Shown piece by piece: positions 52,750-62,169 of a stretch of 64,000 bases of DNA (position 1 is the first letter of the stretch; each line of letters begins with the position of its first letter). The notes beneath the pieces are model-generated. The model saw nothing but the letters and a program-made list of their open reading frames with translations, was not told the origin of the DNA and made no database searches. This DNA is from Wolbachia endosymbiont of Oedothorax gibbosus. GTDB lineage: Bacteria > Pseudomonadota > Alphaproteobacteria > Rickettsiales > Anaplasmataceae. Location of the stretch: NCBI RefSeq assembly GCF_936270145.1, contig NZ_OW370537.1:682001-746000 (forward strand). Direction: 5' to 3'. The position numbers and the translations under genes were made by a program.

Positions 52750-55041
52750 CTAGCTACCTACGTTTCTGCTCTCTGCTACCTTCTCAGTAGAACTTATAGG
52801 ACTTATGTTGGAAGATAAATCATCATCACAATTTTCCTTATCACTTCCATATCCGTCATCAAAGCTTAAAGATCTGCGTAATGTTGTTTTTTCTTTCAGT
52901 GGAACACAAGACTCATTATCAAGCTCACTAGAAACGCCCCCTTTTAGGATATAAAATTGATCGTTGTGGCTCCTTTGTCCATCAGCAAAAATTTTTTCTT
53001 TTAGTCCATCAAGCATTTCTATAATGTCATCATCATTGCATGCATTATCTTTAGTGAGTTCAAGTGTAAGCACCTTATCTCCTGGAAATTCCTCGTACTC
53101 GTTTTCTAGCTCTTCAATGTTGAGTTTTAGTCTCTCTTCTCCAAGTGTATCTTGTAAATTGCTATCCTGCCTATCTGATTCTTTAATCTTTTGCTCAATT
53201 TCTACTTGTACCTTATATTCCTGATCTAATTCTCTTAGCTGATCTTTCTGCTGGCGTCGTTCAACCATTATCTGTTCCGCATCTTCTCGTGCTTGATTTA
53301 GCTCTTTTTCCAAATTCTTCTTTCCTGCATTAACAATTTTCAGCTCTTCCTTTAGCTTTCTTTTTTCTTCATATACACCTTTAAGTTCTTGTGCTTTCCC
53401 TTGTAGCTCTTTTAACACACCTGCTAATTCTTCATCTTTTTGTGCCAGTTCAGTTTGCAATTCCGTGTTTTTTTGCTCCTCTTTTTCAAACCTATCTTGT
53501 AAATTGCTATTCTGCTTCTCTAACTTTACAATTGTTTGATTAGCTTCTGCTTGGGTTGTTTCTAGTTTCTCCTGTAGTCGCTGATTTTCTTGTATTAATT
53601 CATGGTGCTTTTTATTTATCACTTGCAACCCTGCTTCTATTTCTTGCTTCAATTCAACAGCTTCTTTTTTCAAATTTGACATTTCTTGCTTCAATTCAAC
53701 GTTTTTTTCGGACAGCATCTGATTATTTAAAATCAATTCATCCATTTGTTGTGAAGCAACTTCTGTCTGAGTTTCAGTGTGCTGTAAATTGACTTCCGTT
53801 TGAGTTTCGACTTGTTGTGAAGCAACTTCTGTTTGAGTTGATGCATTGCTATTAATAGAAGGAGGAAGGCTATTGTCAGCATCAACTTTAGGGTCTAATT
53901 CCCCCTCTGGTTCCTTGCGATAGGCCACTATAGATTCATTTTGAAAATTATTATTAGCAGTAGGCACAACATCAGCAGCCTTACCCTTTTCTAGTACAGC
54001 ATCATATAAGGAGAGACCTTGAATATATAATTCATCATTTTGCTTTATCAATTCTAAGATCTCCTCCGATAGCACAAAATCTTCATCATTAAATTTTAGT
54101 ACTTCAGTTATGCCATCGCTACTCACATTCATAATCATGGTACACATTTCGGATCCATCCTTTACAGGCCAAGTGCTTGTCATTTTATAATATGCGCCCT
54201 CTTTAAATTCATAATGTCTTTCCTTACCTTTCCGATGAGCGTGTATTTCATGTTTTTTATTGCAATAGATATTCAATTCTTTAATATCTTTCTCTTGCCG
54301 TAAAATATCACTAATCCTGGTTGGTTCACTTCTATTGTAATTAATAAGATTAATATTCAAAACTCTATGAGCGTTATCAGTTTCTGTGTAATAAGCTCGA
54401 AGCTCTACGTTTTTCCTCTCAAAATATTTACTTGCAGTTTCTTTTCCCTGCTCTGCCGACTCTGTAAATTTATTTATATCTTCCTTAAAGCTCTTATTAG
54501 CAGACTCTGCTACTGCTTTGTCTATGTAGATTTGTTTAAAATCTCTATCGTTTATTAGGTCATAAAAACTCCACTTATCTCTATAAGCCTTCTGTATAGC
54601 AGTGAGGTCTCTTTCTTCTTTCAAAAGCATTAAGAAGCCTACCTTGTCTTCTAGGTTTTTTAGTTTAAAGCCTGTTATTATCTTCTCTAATTGAGAATCA
54701 AATTCTTTACTGGCAAAATTTTCAGCAAGATTATTTAAATTTTTTAACTCTTTGTATAATTTATTATTTTCTGCAATTGAGCGGCAGAACTTTATTATAG
54801 CAGAGTCCTTAGTGAAAGAATTGTCTTTTTCCATTTTATTGATACGGTCCTTGAGGGATGTAAAATGCGATTCAAGCCATGACGAATATAGATCGTATTC
54901 ATAAGATGCCAACAAGCAATGTATTGCATTCCAAGCACATGATGCTACCCTTATAACTGATTCAACATCATAATTCTCTGACTGATTACTTGTTTTTCCT
55001 GTCTCTGCTGTTTTTTCTTCCTTAGCCAAACTTCCAATCAT
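52750..55041 (-). CDS. Large coiled-coil protein with TQTEV repeats, unknown function
   Basis: Not recognised. 763 residues with no signal peptide or membrane segment. Residues ~1-370 look like a globular helical/beta region (WNAIHCLLASYEYDLYSSWL, HYEFKEGAYYKMTSTW). Residues ~400-435 contain short tandem units TQTEVASQQ / ETQTEVNLQHT. A long heptad-rich coiled coil follows (about 435-645: LKQEMSNLKKEAVELKQEI and similar). The C-terminus is Ser/Asp-rich and disordered. Such composition recalls eukaryote-facing effectors of intracellular bacteria, but that is inference. It is a stand-alone minus-strand gene between infA and purA. Confidence 0.72.
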   Translation of the reverse strand: MIGSLAKEEKTAETGKTSNQSENYDVESVIRVASCAWNAIHCLLASYEYDLYSSWLESHFTSLKDRINKMEKDNSFTKDSAIIKFCRSIAENNKLYKELKNLNNLAENFASKEFDSQLEKIITGFKLKNLEDKVGFLMLLKEERDLTAIQKAYRDKWSFYDLINDRDFKQIYIDKAVAESANKSFKEDINKFTESAEQGKETASKYFERKNVELRAYYTETDNAHRVLNINLINYNRSEPTRISDILRQEKDIKELNIYCNKKHEIHAHRKGKERHYEFKEGAYYKMTSTWPVKDGSEMCTMIMNVSSDGITEVLKFNDEDFVLSEEILELIKQNDELYIQGLSLYDAVLEKGKAADVVPTANNNFQNESIVAYRKEPEGELDPKVDADNSLPPSINSNASTQTEVASQQVETQTEVNLQHTETQTEVASQQMDELILNNQMLSEKNVELKQEMSNLKKEAVELKQEIEAGLQVINKKHHELIQENQRLQEKLETTQAEANQTIVKLEKQNSNLQDRFEKEEQKNTELQTELAQKDEELAGVLKELQGKAQELKGVYEEKRKLKEELKIVNAGKKNLEKELNQAREDAEQIMVERRQQKDQLRELDQEYKVQVEIEQKIKESDRQDSNLQDTLGEERLKLNIEELENEYEEFPGDKVLTLELTKDNACNDDDIIEMLDGLKEKIFADGQRSHNDQFYILKGGVSSELDNESCVPLKEKTTLRRSLSFDDGYGSDKENCDDDLSSNISPISSTEKVAESRNVGS

Positions 55042-55194
55042 AATACGCCTCCTTAACTATATTTATATTATACCAATTAACATATATTAAAAAATCAAAC
55101 TGCTTACTGTGCGTTTAACTTCTACTTTACATAATAAACTGTTTGAAATTACACAAGTATCGTTTTTTATTAGATAAAAGTTAACAAGACGTCT

Positions 55195-56475
55195 TCATAG
55201 ATTTTTAAGCTTAACAATATCCTCTCTATTTGGACTAGTTGAAATTAGATGAATTGGTACGCCTATTAATTTTTCTAACCTGTCTATATATTTTATTAAA
55301 TTGATAGGCAATGTTTCAATCGACCTTTTACCTTGAGTGTTCTCTTTCCAGCCAGAAAACTCTTCATATATTGGCTCTAATTCCTCTTGTATTGAATGCG
55401 ATGCGGGTAAATAATCATATATTTTTCCACTATACTTGTAACCAGTGCATATTTTAATTGTATCAAAAGAATCAAGCACATCTAATTTGGTTAATACAAT
55501 GCTTGAAACTCCAGAAAGTTGCACAGCCTGGCGCACTAAAACTGCGTCAAACCATCCGCAGCGCCTTCTTCTATTGCTCACTGTTCCAAGTTCCTTGCCT
55601 ATAGTAAATAAGCTATCTCCAATCTCGTTCTTTTGCTCAGTAGGGAATGGACCATTACCCACCCTTGTTGTATACGCTTTTGCTACACCAATAATGTAAG
55701 CATTGGAGGCTAATCCTGAGCCTGTTATTGCTTGCGATGCTACGGTATTACTGGAAGTAACAAAAGGATAAGTTCCGTGATCAATATCTAAAAATGTGCC
55801 TTGGGCGCCTTCAAATATTATTTTCTTACCTTCTTTCATAAAGTCATTTAATATCTTCCACACAGGTTTTTTATATGAAAGAATTTTTTTTGAAATCTCT
55901 TGAATTTCCTTTAATATTTCTTCTTTTTTAACCACCTGGTAGTTAAGGCCTTTTCTGATAGCATTGTGGTAATTCAGAAGAGTATCCACTCTTTTGTTGA
56001 GCTCATCTGCGTTTTCTAAATCACAAAGGCGTATAGCTCTCCTTCCAACTTTATCTTCATAACATGGCCCTATCCCTTTGTTTGTTGTACCAATTTTGTG
56101 ATTTCCGTTTAAATCTTCAAATAGCTTTTCCTTGTCCTTATGTACGCTAAGTATTAATGGACAGCTCTCAGATACCATCAAGTTGTTATAGTTTACGTCC
56201 ACTCCTTTAACTTTCAATGACTCTATTTCTGAGATTAGAGCGTGTGGATCAAGAGCAACGCCATTTCCTATGATAGATATTTTGCCTGGCCTCAAAACAG
56301 CAGAGGGCAGTAAATTTAATTTATAAACCTCATCATCTATTACTATAGTGTGCCCTGCATTATTTCCTCCCTGAAATCTCACAACTGCATCTGCATTTTC
56401 AGAAAGATAATCTACCATTTTACCCTTGCCTTCGTCACCCCATTGCAGACCAACAATTACAATATTATTCATCAT
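55195..56475 (-). CDS. purA: Adenylosuccinate synthetase
   Basis: PurA converts IMP and aspartate with GTP to adenylosuccinate. The 426-residue enzyme has the P-loop-like GLQWGDEGKGKMVDYL, FQGGNNAGHTI (catalytic His), GIGPCYEDKVGRRAIR, FEGAQGTFLDIDHGTYPFVTSSN, RVGNGPFPTE and NRRRRCGWFDAVLVR. Start codons ATG 56475 and 56472 are adjacent. Normal length, intact. Confidence 0.97.
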   Translation of the reverse strand: MMNNIVIVGLQWGDEGKGKMVDYLSENADAVVRFQGGNNAGHTIVIDDEVYKLNLLPSAVLRPGKISIIGNGVALDPHALISEIESLKVKGVDVNYNNLMVSESCPLILSVHKDKEKLFEDLNGNHKIGTTNKGIGPCYEDKVGRRAIRLCDLENADELNKRVDTLLNYHNAIRKGLNYQVVKKEEILKEIQEISKKILSYKKPVWKILNDFMKEGKKIIFEGAQGTFLDIDHGTYPFVTSSNTVASQAITGSGLASNAYIIGVAKAYTTRVGNGPFPTEQKNEIGDSLFTIGKELGTVSNRRRRCGWFDAVLVRQAVQLSGVSSIVLTKLDVLDSFDTIKICTGYKYSGKIYDYLPASHSIQEELEPIYEEFSGWKENTQGKRSIETLPINLIKYIDRLEKLIGVPIHLISTSPNREDIVKLKNL

Positions 56476-56652
56476 TATTTTCTAGATTAATACATAAATA
56501 TTAATGCAATACGCCACAAATGGAAAGAGAAATCTATGCCTTTCCTGTATCTCTAAAATAAAGAAATATACTGTCGATTTTCTTAATATATTACCAAATT
56601 ATTCATCATTATATGATACAACTTACAACATATTTACAGTAAGGTGTTATTT

Positions 56653-57330
56653 ATGAAAGAGTCAAAAGAAAAAAATAATAAGAGTCCAGTAGTTAGATTA
56701 AAGGCCACAGCTAAAGAGTTCAATTTTAGTAAATTAAAAGCAGGTCAAGATAATAAATTAGCAAATTCTGGTGAAACAATGTTCTTAGATTTTCAAAGGA
56801 TGAATTTTATTATTAACGGAAAAGAAATAGATAAAAATCTTCTTGTTACACTGAGAGAAGGAGCTCAGGATTACAAAAGCGAGCTTTTCAGTAAAAAAGA
56901 CGACATCTATAATCCTGAGAGCGAAAAAAAGAGAGAAATAGATACAGATCAGGGCAGAGCCTTTGTTGACTCAGTGTTGAAAGAGCTTAATCAGAATAGA
57001 TTACCTGAAATTTGGGAAAACCACTGCAATAATCCTGACATTGCTGATCATCAAAAAACTGATACATACAAAAAAGAATTTGAGAGATTTTACAATGTAG
57101 GAAAGGAACATAATTACTTACTACTAAAGAAGGGAGAAAAAAATTATCGTCCATTTGCAAAGGAAGTTTTTAAAGAAATGTTTAAATATGCTGAAGCAGA
57201 AGTTCCAAGTGATGCTATTTTAGAAGAGCTGGTCACCAATTGTAATCAAGCAGGGTATGGAGCTGGTATATTTAATGAATCTCATGCAGCACTCAGTAGT
57301 TGTAGTTTAACTCCACATAGTCCTAAAAAA
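56653..57330 (+). pseudogene. Hypothetical gene, 5' part, split by an IS982-family element
   Basis: The likely start is ATG 56653 (MKESKEKNNKSPVVRLK), 6 bases after an AAGGTG site; a GTG at 56644 is in frame. The ~226 residues are charged, soluble and unrecognised. The frame runs ...TPHSPKK and then into the IS, which adds a few foreign codons (TPVAD) before a stop at 57348. Removing the IS and one copy of its 7 bp target duplication joins this frame exactly to the ORF at 58314. The ancestral product would be over 500 residues. Confidence 0.7.
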
Positions 57331-58306
57331 ACCCCAGTTGCGGATTAGAAGTCAGTGAAAAAGATAGGGAAATAGGGTAAACTCCGGAAACATATTATCA
57401 AAAAGTAGAGAGGTTACCCATGAATAAAAATGTAACAGAATTATTTTGCTTTGTAGACGATTTTTGCAAGGCTATAAACAAAAATTTCGCAGAAAAACTC
57501 CTGCCAAACAGTAAAAAACCTACCAGAACGCCAGAGATTACGCATTCTGAAATTCTTACTATAATTTTACTTTATCAACAATCTAGATGTGAGGACTTTA
57601 AATCTTTCTATACATATTATTTGAAAGCACTATATGGATCTGAGTTTCAAAATTTGCCAACATATAGTAGATTTATTAGGCTAAAACCGAGGGTTTTATG
57701 GTATTTAGCATTACTTTTGCAATGGCTATGTGAGCAGTCGAAAATGACAGGGATTTCGTACATAGATGCAACATCTATCGCTGTTTGCCATCCAAAAAGA
57801 ATCTCAAGAAACAAAGTTTTCAAAGGATTGGCAAAGCTTGGAAAGACTACATATGGCTGGTTTTTTGGTTTTAAATTGCATATGGTAATTAATGAAAAAG
57901 GTGAAATTCAAGGAGTTACACTTACTAAAGGTAACGTTGACGACAGAAAACCAGTACCAAAATTAACTGAAAAACTGACTGGTCTTTTGTTTGGTGATAA
58001 GGGCTATATAAAGAAAGAGCTCTTTGCAAAACTCTTCGATAGAGGACTAAAACTCGTTACCAAAGTAAAAAAAGGTATGAAAAACACATTAATGCTACTT
58101 GAAGAAAAGATTTTTTTAAGAAAAAGGTCGATTATTGAAACAGTTTTTGGCTACCTAAAAGACAGACTTGAGCTTGAGCATTCAAGGCACAGGTCTCCAA
58201 TAAATTTCTTGGTGCACGTCTTTTCCACATTAGTTTCATATTCCATGAAGCCTAAAAAGCCCTGTATTTCTAGATTTTACTATATTGATTAATCCGCAAC
58301 TGGGGT
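57331..58306 (+). mobile_element. IS982-family insertion sequence
   Basis: ~976 bp bounded by perfect terminal inverted repeats ACCCCAGTTGCGGATTA (left 57331, right end 58306) and flanked by a 7 bp direct repeat TAAAAAA (57324-57330 and 58307-58313). Perfect ends and an intact transposase suggest recent insertion. Confidence 0.9.
57420..58292 (+). CDS. IS982-family transposase
   Basis: 290 residues, full length. N-terminal FCFVDDFCKAINKNF and RTPEITHSEILTIILLYQQSRCEDFKSFY are typical of IS982. The DDE catalytic residues are in ISYIDATSIAVCH, GLLFGDKGYIKKELF and KRSIIETVFGYLKDRLELEHSRHRS. No frameshift or stop is present. Because its insertion split a gene, any read-through would only affect the fragments. 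Confidence 0.92.
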   Translation: MNKNVTELFCFVDDFCKAINKNFAEKLLPNSKKPTRTPEITHSEILTIILLYQQSRCEDFKSFYTYYLKALYGSEFQNLPTYSRFIRLKPRVLWYLALLLQWLCEQSKMTGISYIDATSIAVCHPKRISRNKVFKGLAKLGKTTYGWFFGFKLHMVINEKGEIQGVTLTKGNVDDRKPVPKLTEKLTGLLFGDKGYIKKELFAKLFDRGLKLVTKVKKGMKNTLMLLEEKIFLRKRSIIETVFGYLKDRLELEHSRHRSPINFLVHVFSTLVSYSMKPKKPCISRFYYID

Positions 58307-58313
58307 TAAAAAA

Positions 58314-59177
58314 GCGCTAAACATTTACTGCACTGACCACAATCGAATAAAAGTGAAATCTGATATGGCAATGCCTATAACCACGTTTGACAATCCGGAA
58401 GAGAAAATATGTGACCTATCCAGCTCATTAGAATTCACACTTGAATCTCAAGATGGCAAAGATGGTATAATATATAAAGAAGGTAAATTATCACTCACTA
58501 TTCCTGAAGAGTTAAAAAATTATAAAGATAATGGCAAGAGCTTGTTTGACATTATTAAAGAATATTTTCAGAAATTCTGTACAAAATTAGGATTTAAACC
58601 TGAGACAAGAATACAAATAGAGCGTAACTTCGGTAATTATTTAGATGGTACAATATCAACCACAGGATCGGATGCAAATGAAGAATTTATCAATCTTTTA
58701 AGCGAAAATCTCAGAGATAGGTTGTTGAGATCAGGCTCTGCTCTAGAAGATGTTAATGATTTTGTTGCAATCAAGGTGTCTACCGCTATGGATCTATTGA
58801 GTGATTATGCTAAACTGGAAGATAATAAAGAAAACAGAGAGTTATTAATAAGTGAAGTAGCAGATAATTTAGGGCTTTCCACTCAAGATAAAACAGCACC
58901 AGAAATATTAGGCTCTTTACCTTCTTTGATAAAAGGTCAGGTTAATCATAATCAAGTGCAGTCTGTTGTAAATACTTTTATTAAGTTAATTATTGAAGGG
59001 AAAAGCGAAGTATACAAAGAAAAAAATGCAATTAATGCAATTGATGCAATTCATAAGGAGATAGATAAGGCAATTGTTGAGCAAGAAAAAAAAGCAACAA
59101 ACAAACAAGATATAGAAAATGATAAATGGATAGATAGAATCAAAGTGTCCGTTCAGCAGAGCGGCAAAATAAGGTAG
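58314..59177 (+). pseudogene. Hypothetical gene, 3' part, between IS982 and IS66 elements
   Basis: In frame with the 5' part (56653-57330) when the IS is removed: ...SPKK joins ALNIYCTDHNRIKVKSDMAM. The open frame alone would start at GTG 58353 and give 274 residues. The content is soluble, with TTFDNPEEKICDLSSSLEFTL, a helical middle, and an NAINAIDAIHKEIDKA coiled segment. The last ~10 codons (from 59145) already belong to the IS66 terminal repeat, so the native C-terminus is lost too. No recognisable domain. Confidence 0.7.
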
Positions 59178-59223
59178 ACAAAGCAAGATAATAAAGATAA
59201 TCATAGGGTAAATATGAGGTAGT

Positions 59224-59806
59224 ATGGTAAACCTTTTAGAACTTTGCAAAAATTTACAGCAAAAAATAGAAAAGTTAGAAGCAAAAATAGAAAGGCTGGA
59301 AAGAGAGAATGAAAGTTTAAAAGCAGAAAGTAAAGCTTTGAAGATAGAGAACGCTGAATTAAAGGAAAGTAAACTCGAAAAATTCATCTCTACCAAGCTC
59401 TAGAGAGTTGTACAAAATAAAAAAGGACAAGCCAAAGAGCGACAGAAACGTCGGTGGTCAGGTTGGTCATAAAGGAAGTTTTCGCGCCAAAATGGATGCA
59501 GATGAGGTGATAAAAGTAAAGTTGTCATCTACTTGCGAATGCGGAGGGAAGATTGCAATATATGGGAAACCTTACATTCATCAAAAAGTTGATCTTCCGG
59601 AAATCAAGCCTTATGTAGTAATTAGAGCATGGCCGTTGCCGGAGATGTGGGAAAAGAAGAAGCAGTAAGTTACCAGAAGGTGTTACGTCAGATACCAAGG
59701 AATAATTGCAGCGTTCAGCGGATTTTACAAAAATTCAAAACGCGAAATAGCGAGTGTCGTAAATGATATCTTCAATTTGAACATAAGCGTCGGTAGCATA
59801 TCAAAT
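59224..59806 (+). pseudogene. IS66 transposase, N-terminal fragments (frameshifted)
   Basis: From ATG 59224 a leucine-zipper coiled coil (MVNLLELCKNLQQKIEKLEA...) runs to a stop at 59403. The family motif NSKNSSLPSSREL continues in the next frame from ~59375. GGQVGHKGSFRAK and the Cys cluster TCECGGK follow, to a stop at 59668. Further on, AAFSGFYKNSKREIASVVND and LNISVGSIS appear in yet another frame. At least two frameshifts make it inactive. Confidence 0.82.
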
Positions 59807-61331
59807 CTTACTATTACCCACAAATATGTGGTTCATGAGCAAGTCTCCATCCTTCTGCTAGATCAAAGAGACGTCTCCACCCTTTCCAAAGAGTAATTGG
59901 TCCTGGTTTTGGGTCGCTTTTTCTTGCTAAATGACCTCCAAGTTGAGCAATCCACGAAACGGCTTCTTTTATAGTAGGGGCTATACTTGGACATGGTTTT
60001 CTGTGTATTTTAACATATAAAACTTTCCATTCTTCCTCAGCTAATAAGCCAGTACATGGTAATGTTGGGTTAGTTCTTGCAATTGATGTAATAAAGAAAA
60101 TTCTCCAAGCAATAATGCTCATGACTGTTAAATACCTCATTAATCTTTCTGCTGTTCCAAGTCTACATTCCTCAACTTTGAGACCAGATTTTAAAATCTT
60201 ATGCAATATCTCTATTTTCCATCTCAAACAATACCAACTAATTTTTTCAACAGCTTCTTCAAAAGTACTGACCGAAAGATTTGTTAAAAGCATCCACTCT
60301 AGCGGACTTGCTCCTGGAGGAGAATTTCTTTCAACAACATGAATTGCGTAAAGTTGTAGACTGAATAATGCTGCTGGTTTATATTTTATGTGACCTTCTT
60401 TACATTTTATGTGGCTTTCATGTGGACTCATCATAAATTTTCCGAATCTAATTTCTAGAAATGCTGTCCTTTTTTGCTTATCATCTCTAGCAGGGATTTC
60501 AACTTCTACTTTTCCAGTGCAAGGAAGACCTTGGATAAATGACCATAATTTTTGCTTATTCCTGGTATACATAAATTTTTTATTTACATTTCTGTTGTGA
60601 CGAGCTCTTACTAAAATTGCTGAGTTAAGATTATGTGCAAGTTCAAAAAAATCATGTATATCTGCTTCTCTGTCACATACAGTTATAACCTCTGTTTGGG
60701 TCTGATCTATAATATTATTTGTTTTCTTTAAGCTTTCTAGCCATTTCATACTTTCTTTATCCTCAATATGAACGTTACTACGATGACTCTTTAGTCTTTT
60801 TTCTTCTTCAGAAATTGGTGGCCTCGAGTAAATCTTTTGATCCAATATTCCTAGTACCAAACCTTCCGTACTAACAGCAAGGGCTGTATGCATTACTGTA
60901 CCTTTACCTCCTTTCCCAGCAATACTTCCCAATCCGCTTGTTTTTTTATGACTTGAGTATGAAATATAAGTTGTATCTTGAATTACAAGGACTCTTTTAT
61001 GAGCTTTTGTTCTTTCAACTGTTTTATCAATGTGTGAAGCTAGAATATCAACTTCTTTTACGTTCTCATTTTGAAAAAAACGATATGCAGCTTTTGCTTC
61101 TGACCAACTTCCGCATGCCTCATTAATTGAGCTTTCAGGTGAACCTATCACACTATTAGCAATATTCACTAATCTTTCGGTCAATCTTTTATCTCCAAGT
61201 GAAGCATCTCCAAATTCATTTTTAGCCCACTCATTACTCTCGTTTGCCATTTTTATACCATCAATATTTGCAAACTCTAATATTGTAATACTTTATTCAT
61301 AAGTACATCTATATTTGTGGGTAATAGTAAG
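59807..61331 (-). mobile_element. IS4-family (IS50-group) insertion sequence
   Basis: 1,525 bp with perfect 20 bp terminal inverted repeats CTTACTATTACCCACAAATA, flanked by a 9 bp direct repeat ATATCAAAT (59798-59806 and 61332-61340). A 9 bp duplication is what Tn5/IS50-type enzymes make. It is inserted in the IS66 remnant and encodes an intact transposase, so it is the younger of the two. Confidence 0.92.
59814..61250 (-). CDS. IS4-family (Tn5/IS50-like) transposase
   Basis: 478 residues, complete. The N-terminal Tn5-type DNA-binding domain reads WAKNEFGDASLGDKRLTERL and EACGSWSEAKAAYRFF. The catalytic core has the first Asp in LVIQDTTYISYSSH, the second in VITVCDREADIHDFF, and the Y-(2)-R-(3)-E-(6)-K signature in YCLRWKIEILHKILKSGLKVE. 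The C-terminal region reads AIAWRIFFITSIART-like. The stop codon lies within the left terminal repeat. Confidence 0.93.
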   Translation of the reverse strand: MANESNEWAKNEFGDASLGDKRLTERLVNIANSVIGSPESSINEACGSWSEAKAAYRFFQNENVKEVDILASHIDKTVERTKAHKRVLVIQDTTYISYSSHKKTSGLGSIAGKGGKGTVMHTALAVSTEGLVLGILDQKIYSRPPISEEEKRLKSHRSNVHIEDKESMKWLESLKKTNNIIDQTQTEVITVCDREADIHDFFELAHNLNSAILVRARHNRNVNKKFMYTRNKQKLWSFIQGLPCTGKVEVEIPARDDKQKRTAFLEIRFGKFMMSPHESHIKCKEGHIKYKPAALFSLQLYAIHVVERNSPPGASPLEWMLLTNLSVSTFEEAVEKISWYCLRWKIEILHKILKSGLKVEECRLGTAERLMRYLTVMSIIAWRIFFITSIARTNPTLPCTGLLAEEEWKVLYVKIHRKPCPSIAPTIKEAVSWIAQLGGHLARKSDPKPGPITLWKGWRRLFDLAEGWRLAHEPHICG

Positions 61332-61340
61332 ATATCAAAT

Positions 61341-62074
61341 AGTGAACATAGAGTTGCTTCAAAATGCAAAAAAATGTATGAACAGATCGAACAAGAGATA
61401 AAAGTTCTACATATTGATGAAACGAGCCATTATAACAAAGGTAAACTCGCTTGGTGTTGAAGCAATACGGCAAGTTTTGTGAAGTTGACAGAGTCAAGGG
61501 GAATGAAAGTTTTAAAAAATAGTGTATGCTGCAATCGTAATAGCTTGGTAGTAACCGACAGATATGCAGCATACAACTACTTTGCTGATGAAAGAAGGCA
61601 AATCTGTTGGATCAAGGGATTTTGAAAGATTAGCGCATAGTTGGAAATTTGAAGTTAAAGTTCTGGGCTGTTACTTGAGAAATGTAGCCAATGAGTTATT
61701 TGCACTGAAAAAAGCTTTACTAAAAAATGAGATAGATATTTCAAGATTTATTAGACGTGCCAAGAAATTGCGAAAACGTACAAGGTATTATTTGAAGGAA
61801 ATATCTCGCTTACCTGAAGCAATTGGAGCGTCTCGAGTTGCAAAGAATATTTTGAAATCTGAAAGAATGATGTGGAAATTTTTAGATGACCCAGCCGCTG
61901 ACAAATAATCACGCTGAACGGCAAATACGGCATTATGTCGTTTATCGCAAAAATTCATATTTTACACAATCAGAACGAGGAAACTCATTCCTTGAGCAAA
62001 TAATTTCGTTATACTTAACATGGAAACAGAGGAGGCTAAACCCTTTTCACAATCTTCTATCTATCGTTTCTTAA
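61341..62074 (+). pseudogene. IS66 transposase, central and C-terminal fragments
   Basis: After the IS4 insertion the IS66 transposase resumes with VLHIDETSHYNKGKLAWC (first catalytic Asp), VTDRYAAYNYFADERRQICW (second Asp) and then, in another frame, RDFERLAHSWKFEVKVLGCYLRNVANELF. LTNNHAERQIRHYVVYRKNSYF (catalytic Glu) and SFLEQIISLYLTWKQ follow in a third frame. All DDE residues can be found, but several frameshifts and stops separate them. Confidence 0.82.
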
Positions 62075-62148
62075 ACCACTCTGCTGAACGGATACTCACA
62101 ATCTTCTATCTATCGTTTCTTAAACCACTCTGCTGAACGGATACCAAA
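62051..62148. repeat. Tandem duplication (period 49) of the IS66 right end
   Basis: AATCTTCTATCTATCGTTTC ... CTGCTGAACGGATAC occurs twice head-to-tail with a period of 49 bases (copies begin at 62051 and 62100). Each copy contains a full IS66 terminal inverted repeat, so the element has two possible right ends. Confidence 0.85.
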
Positions 62149-62169
62149 AAAACATATATATGGGGTTGA

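Larger units (their letters stand above)
59145..62144 (+). mobile_element. Decayed IS66-family element, interrupted by an IS4-family element
   Basis: The left end GTGTCCGTTCAGCAGAGCGG at 59145 matches the inverted right end, reverse strand GTATCCGTTCAGCAGAGTGG, at 62144. Inside are fragments of an IS66 TnpC transposase in several frames. Removing the 1,525 bp IS4-family insertion plus one 9 bp repeat restores continuity (SVGSISNSEHRVASK). No clear 8 bp target duplication is visible at the outer ends, and the right end is duplicated, so the element has been rearranged since insertion. Confidence 0.82.
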
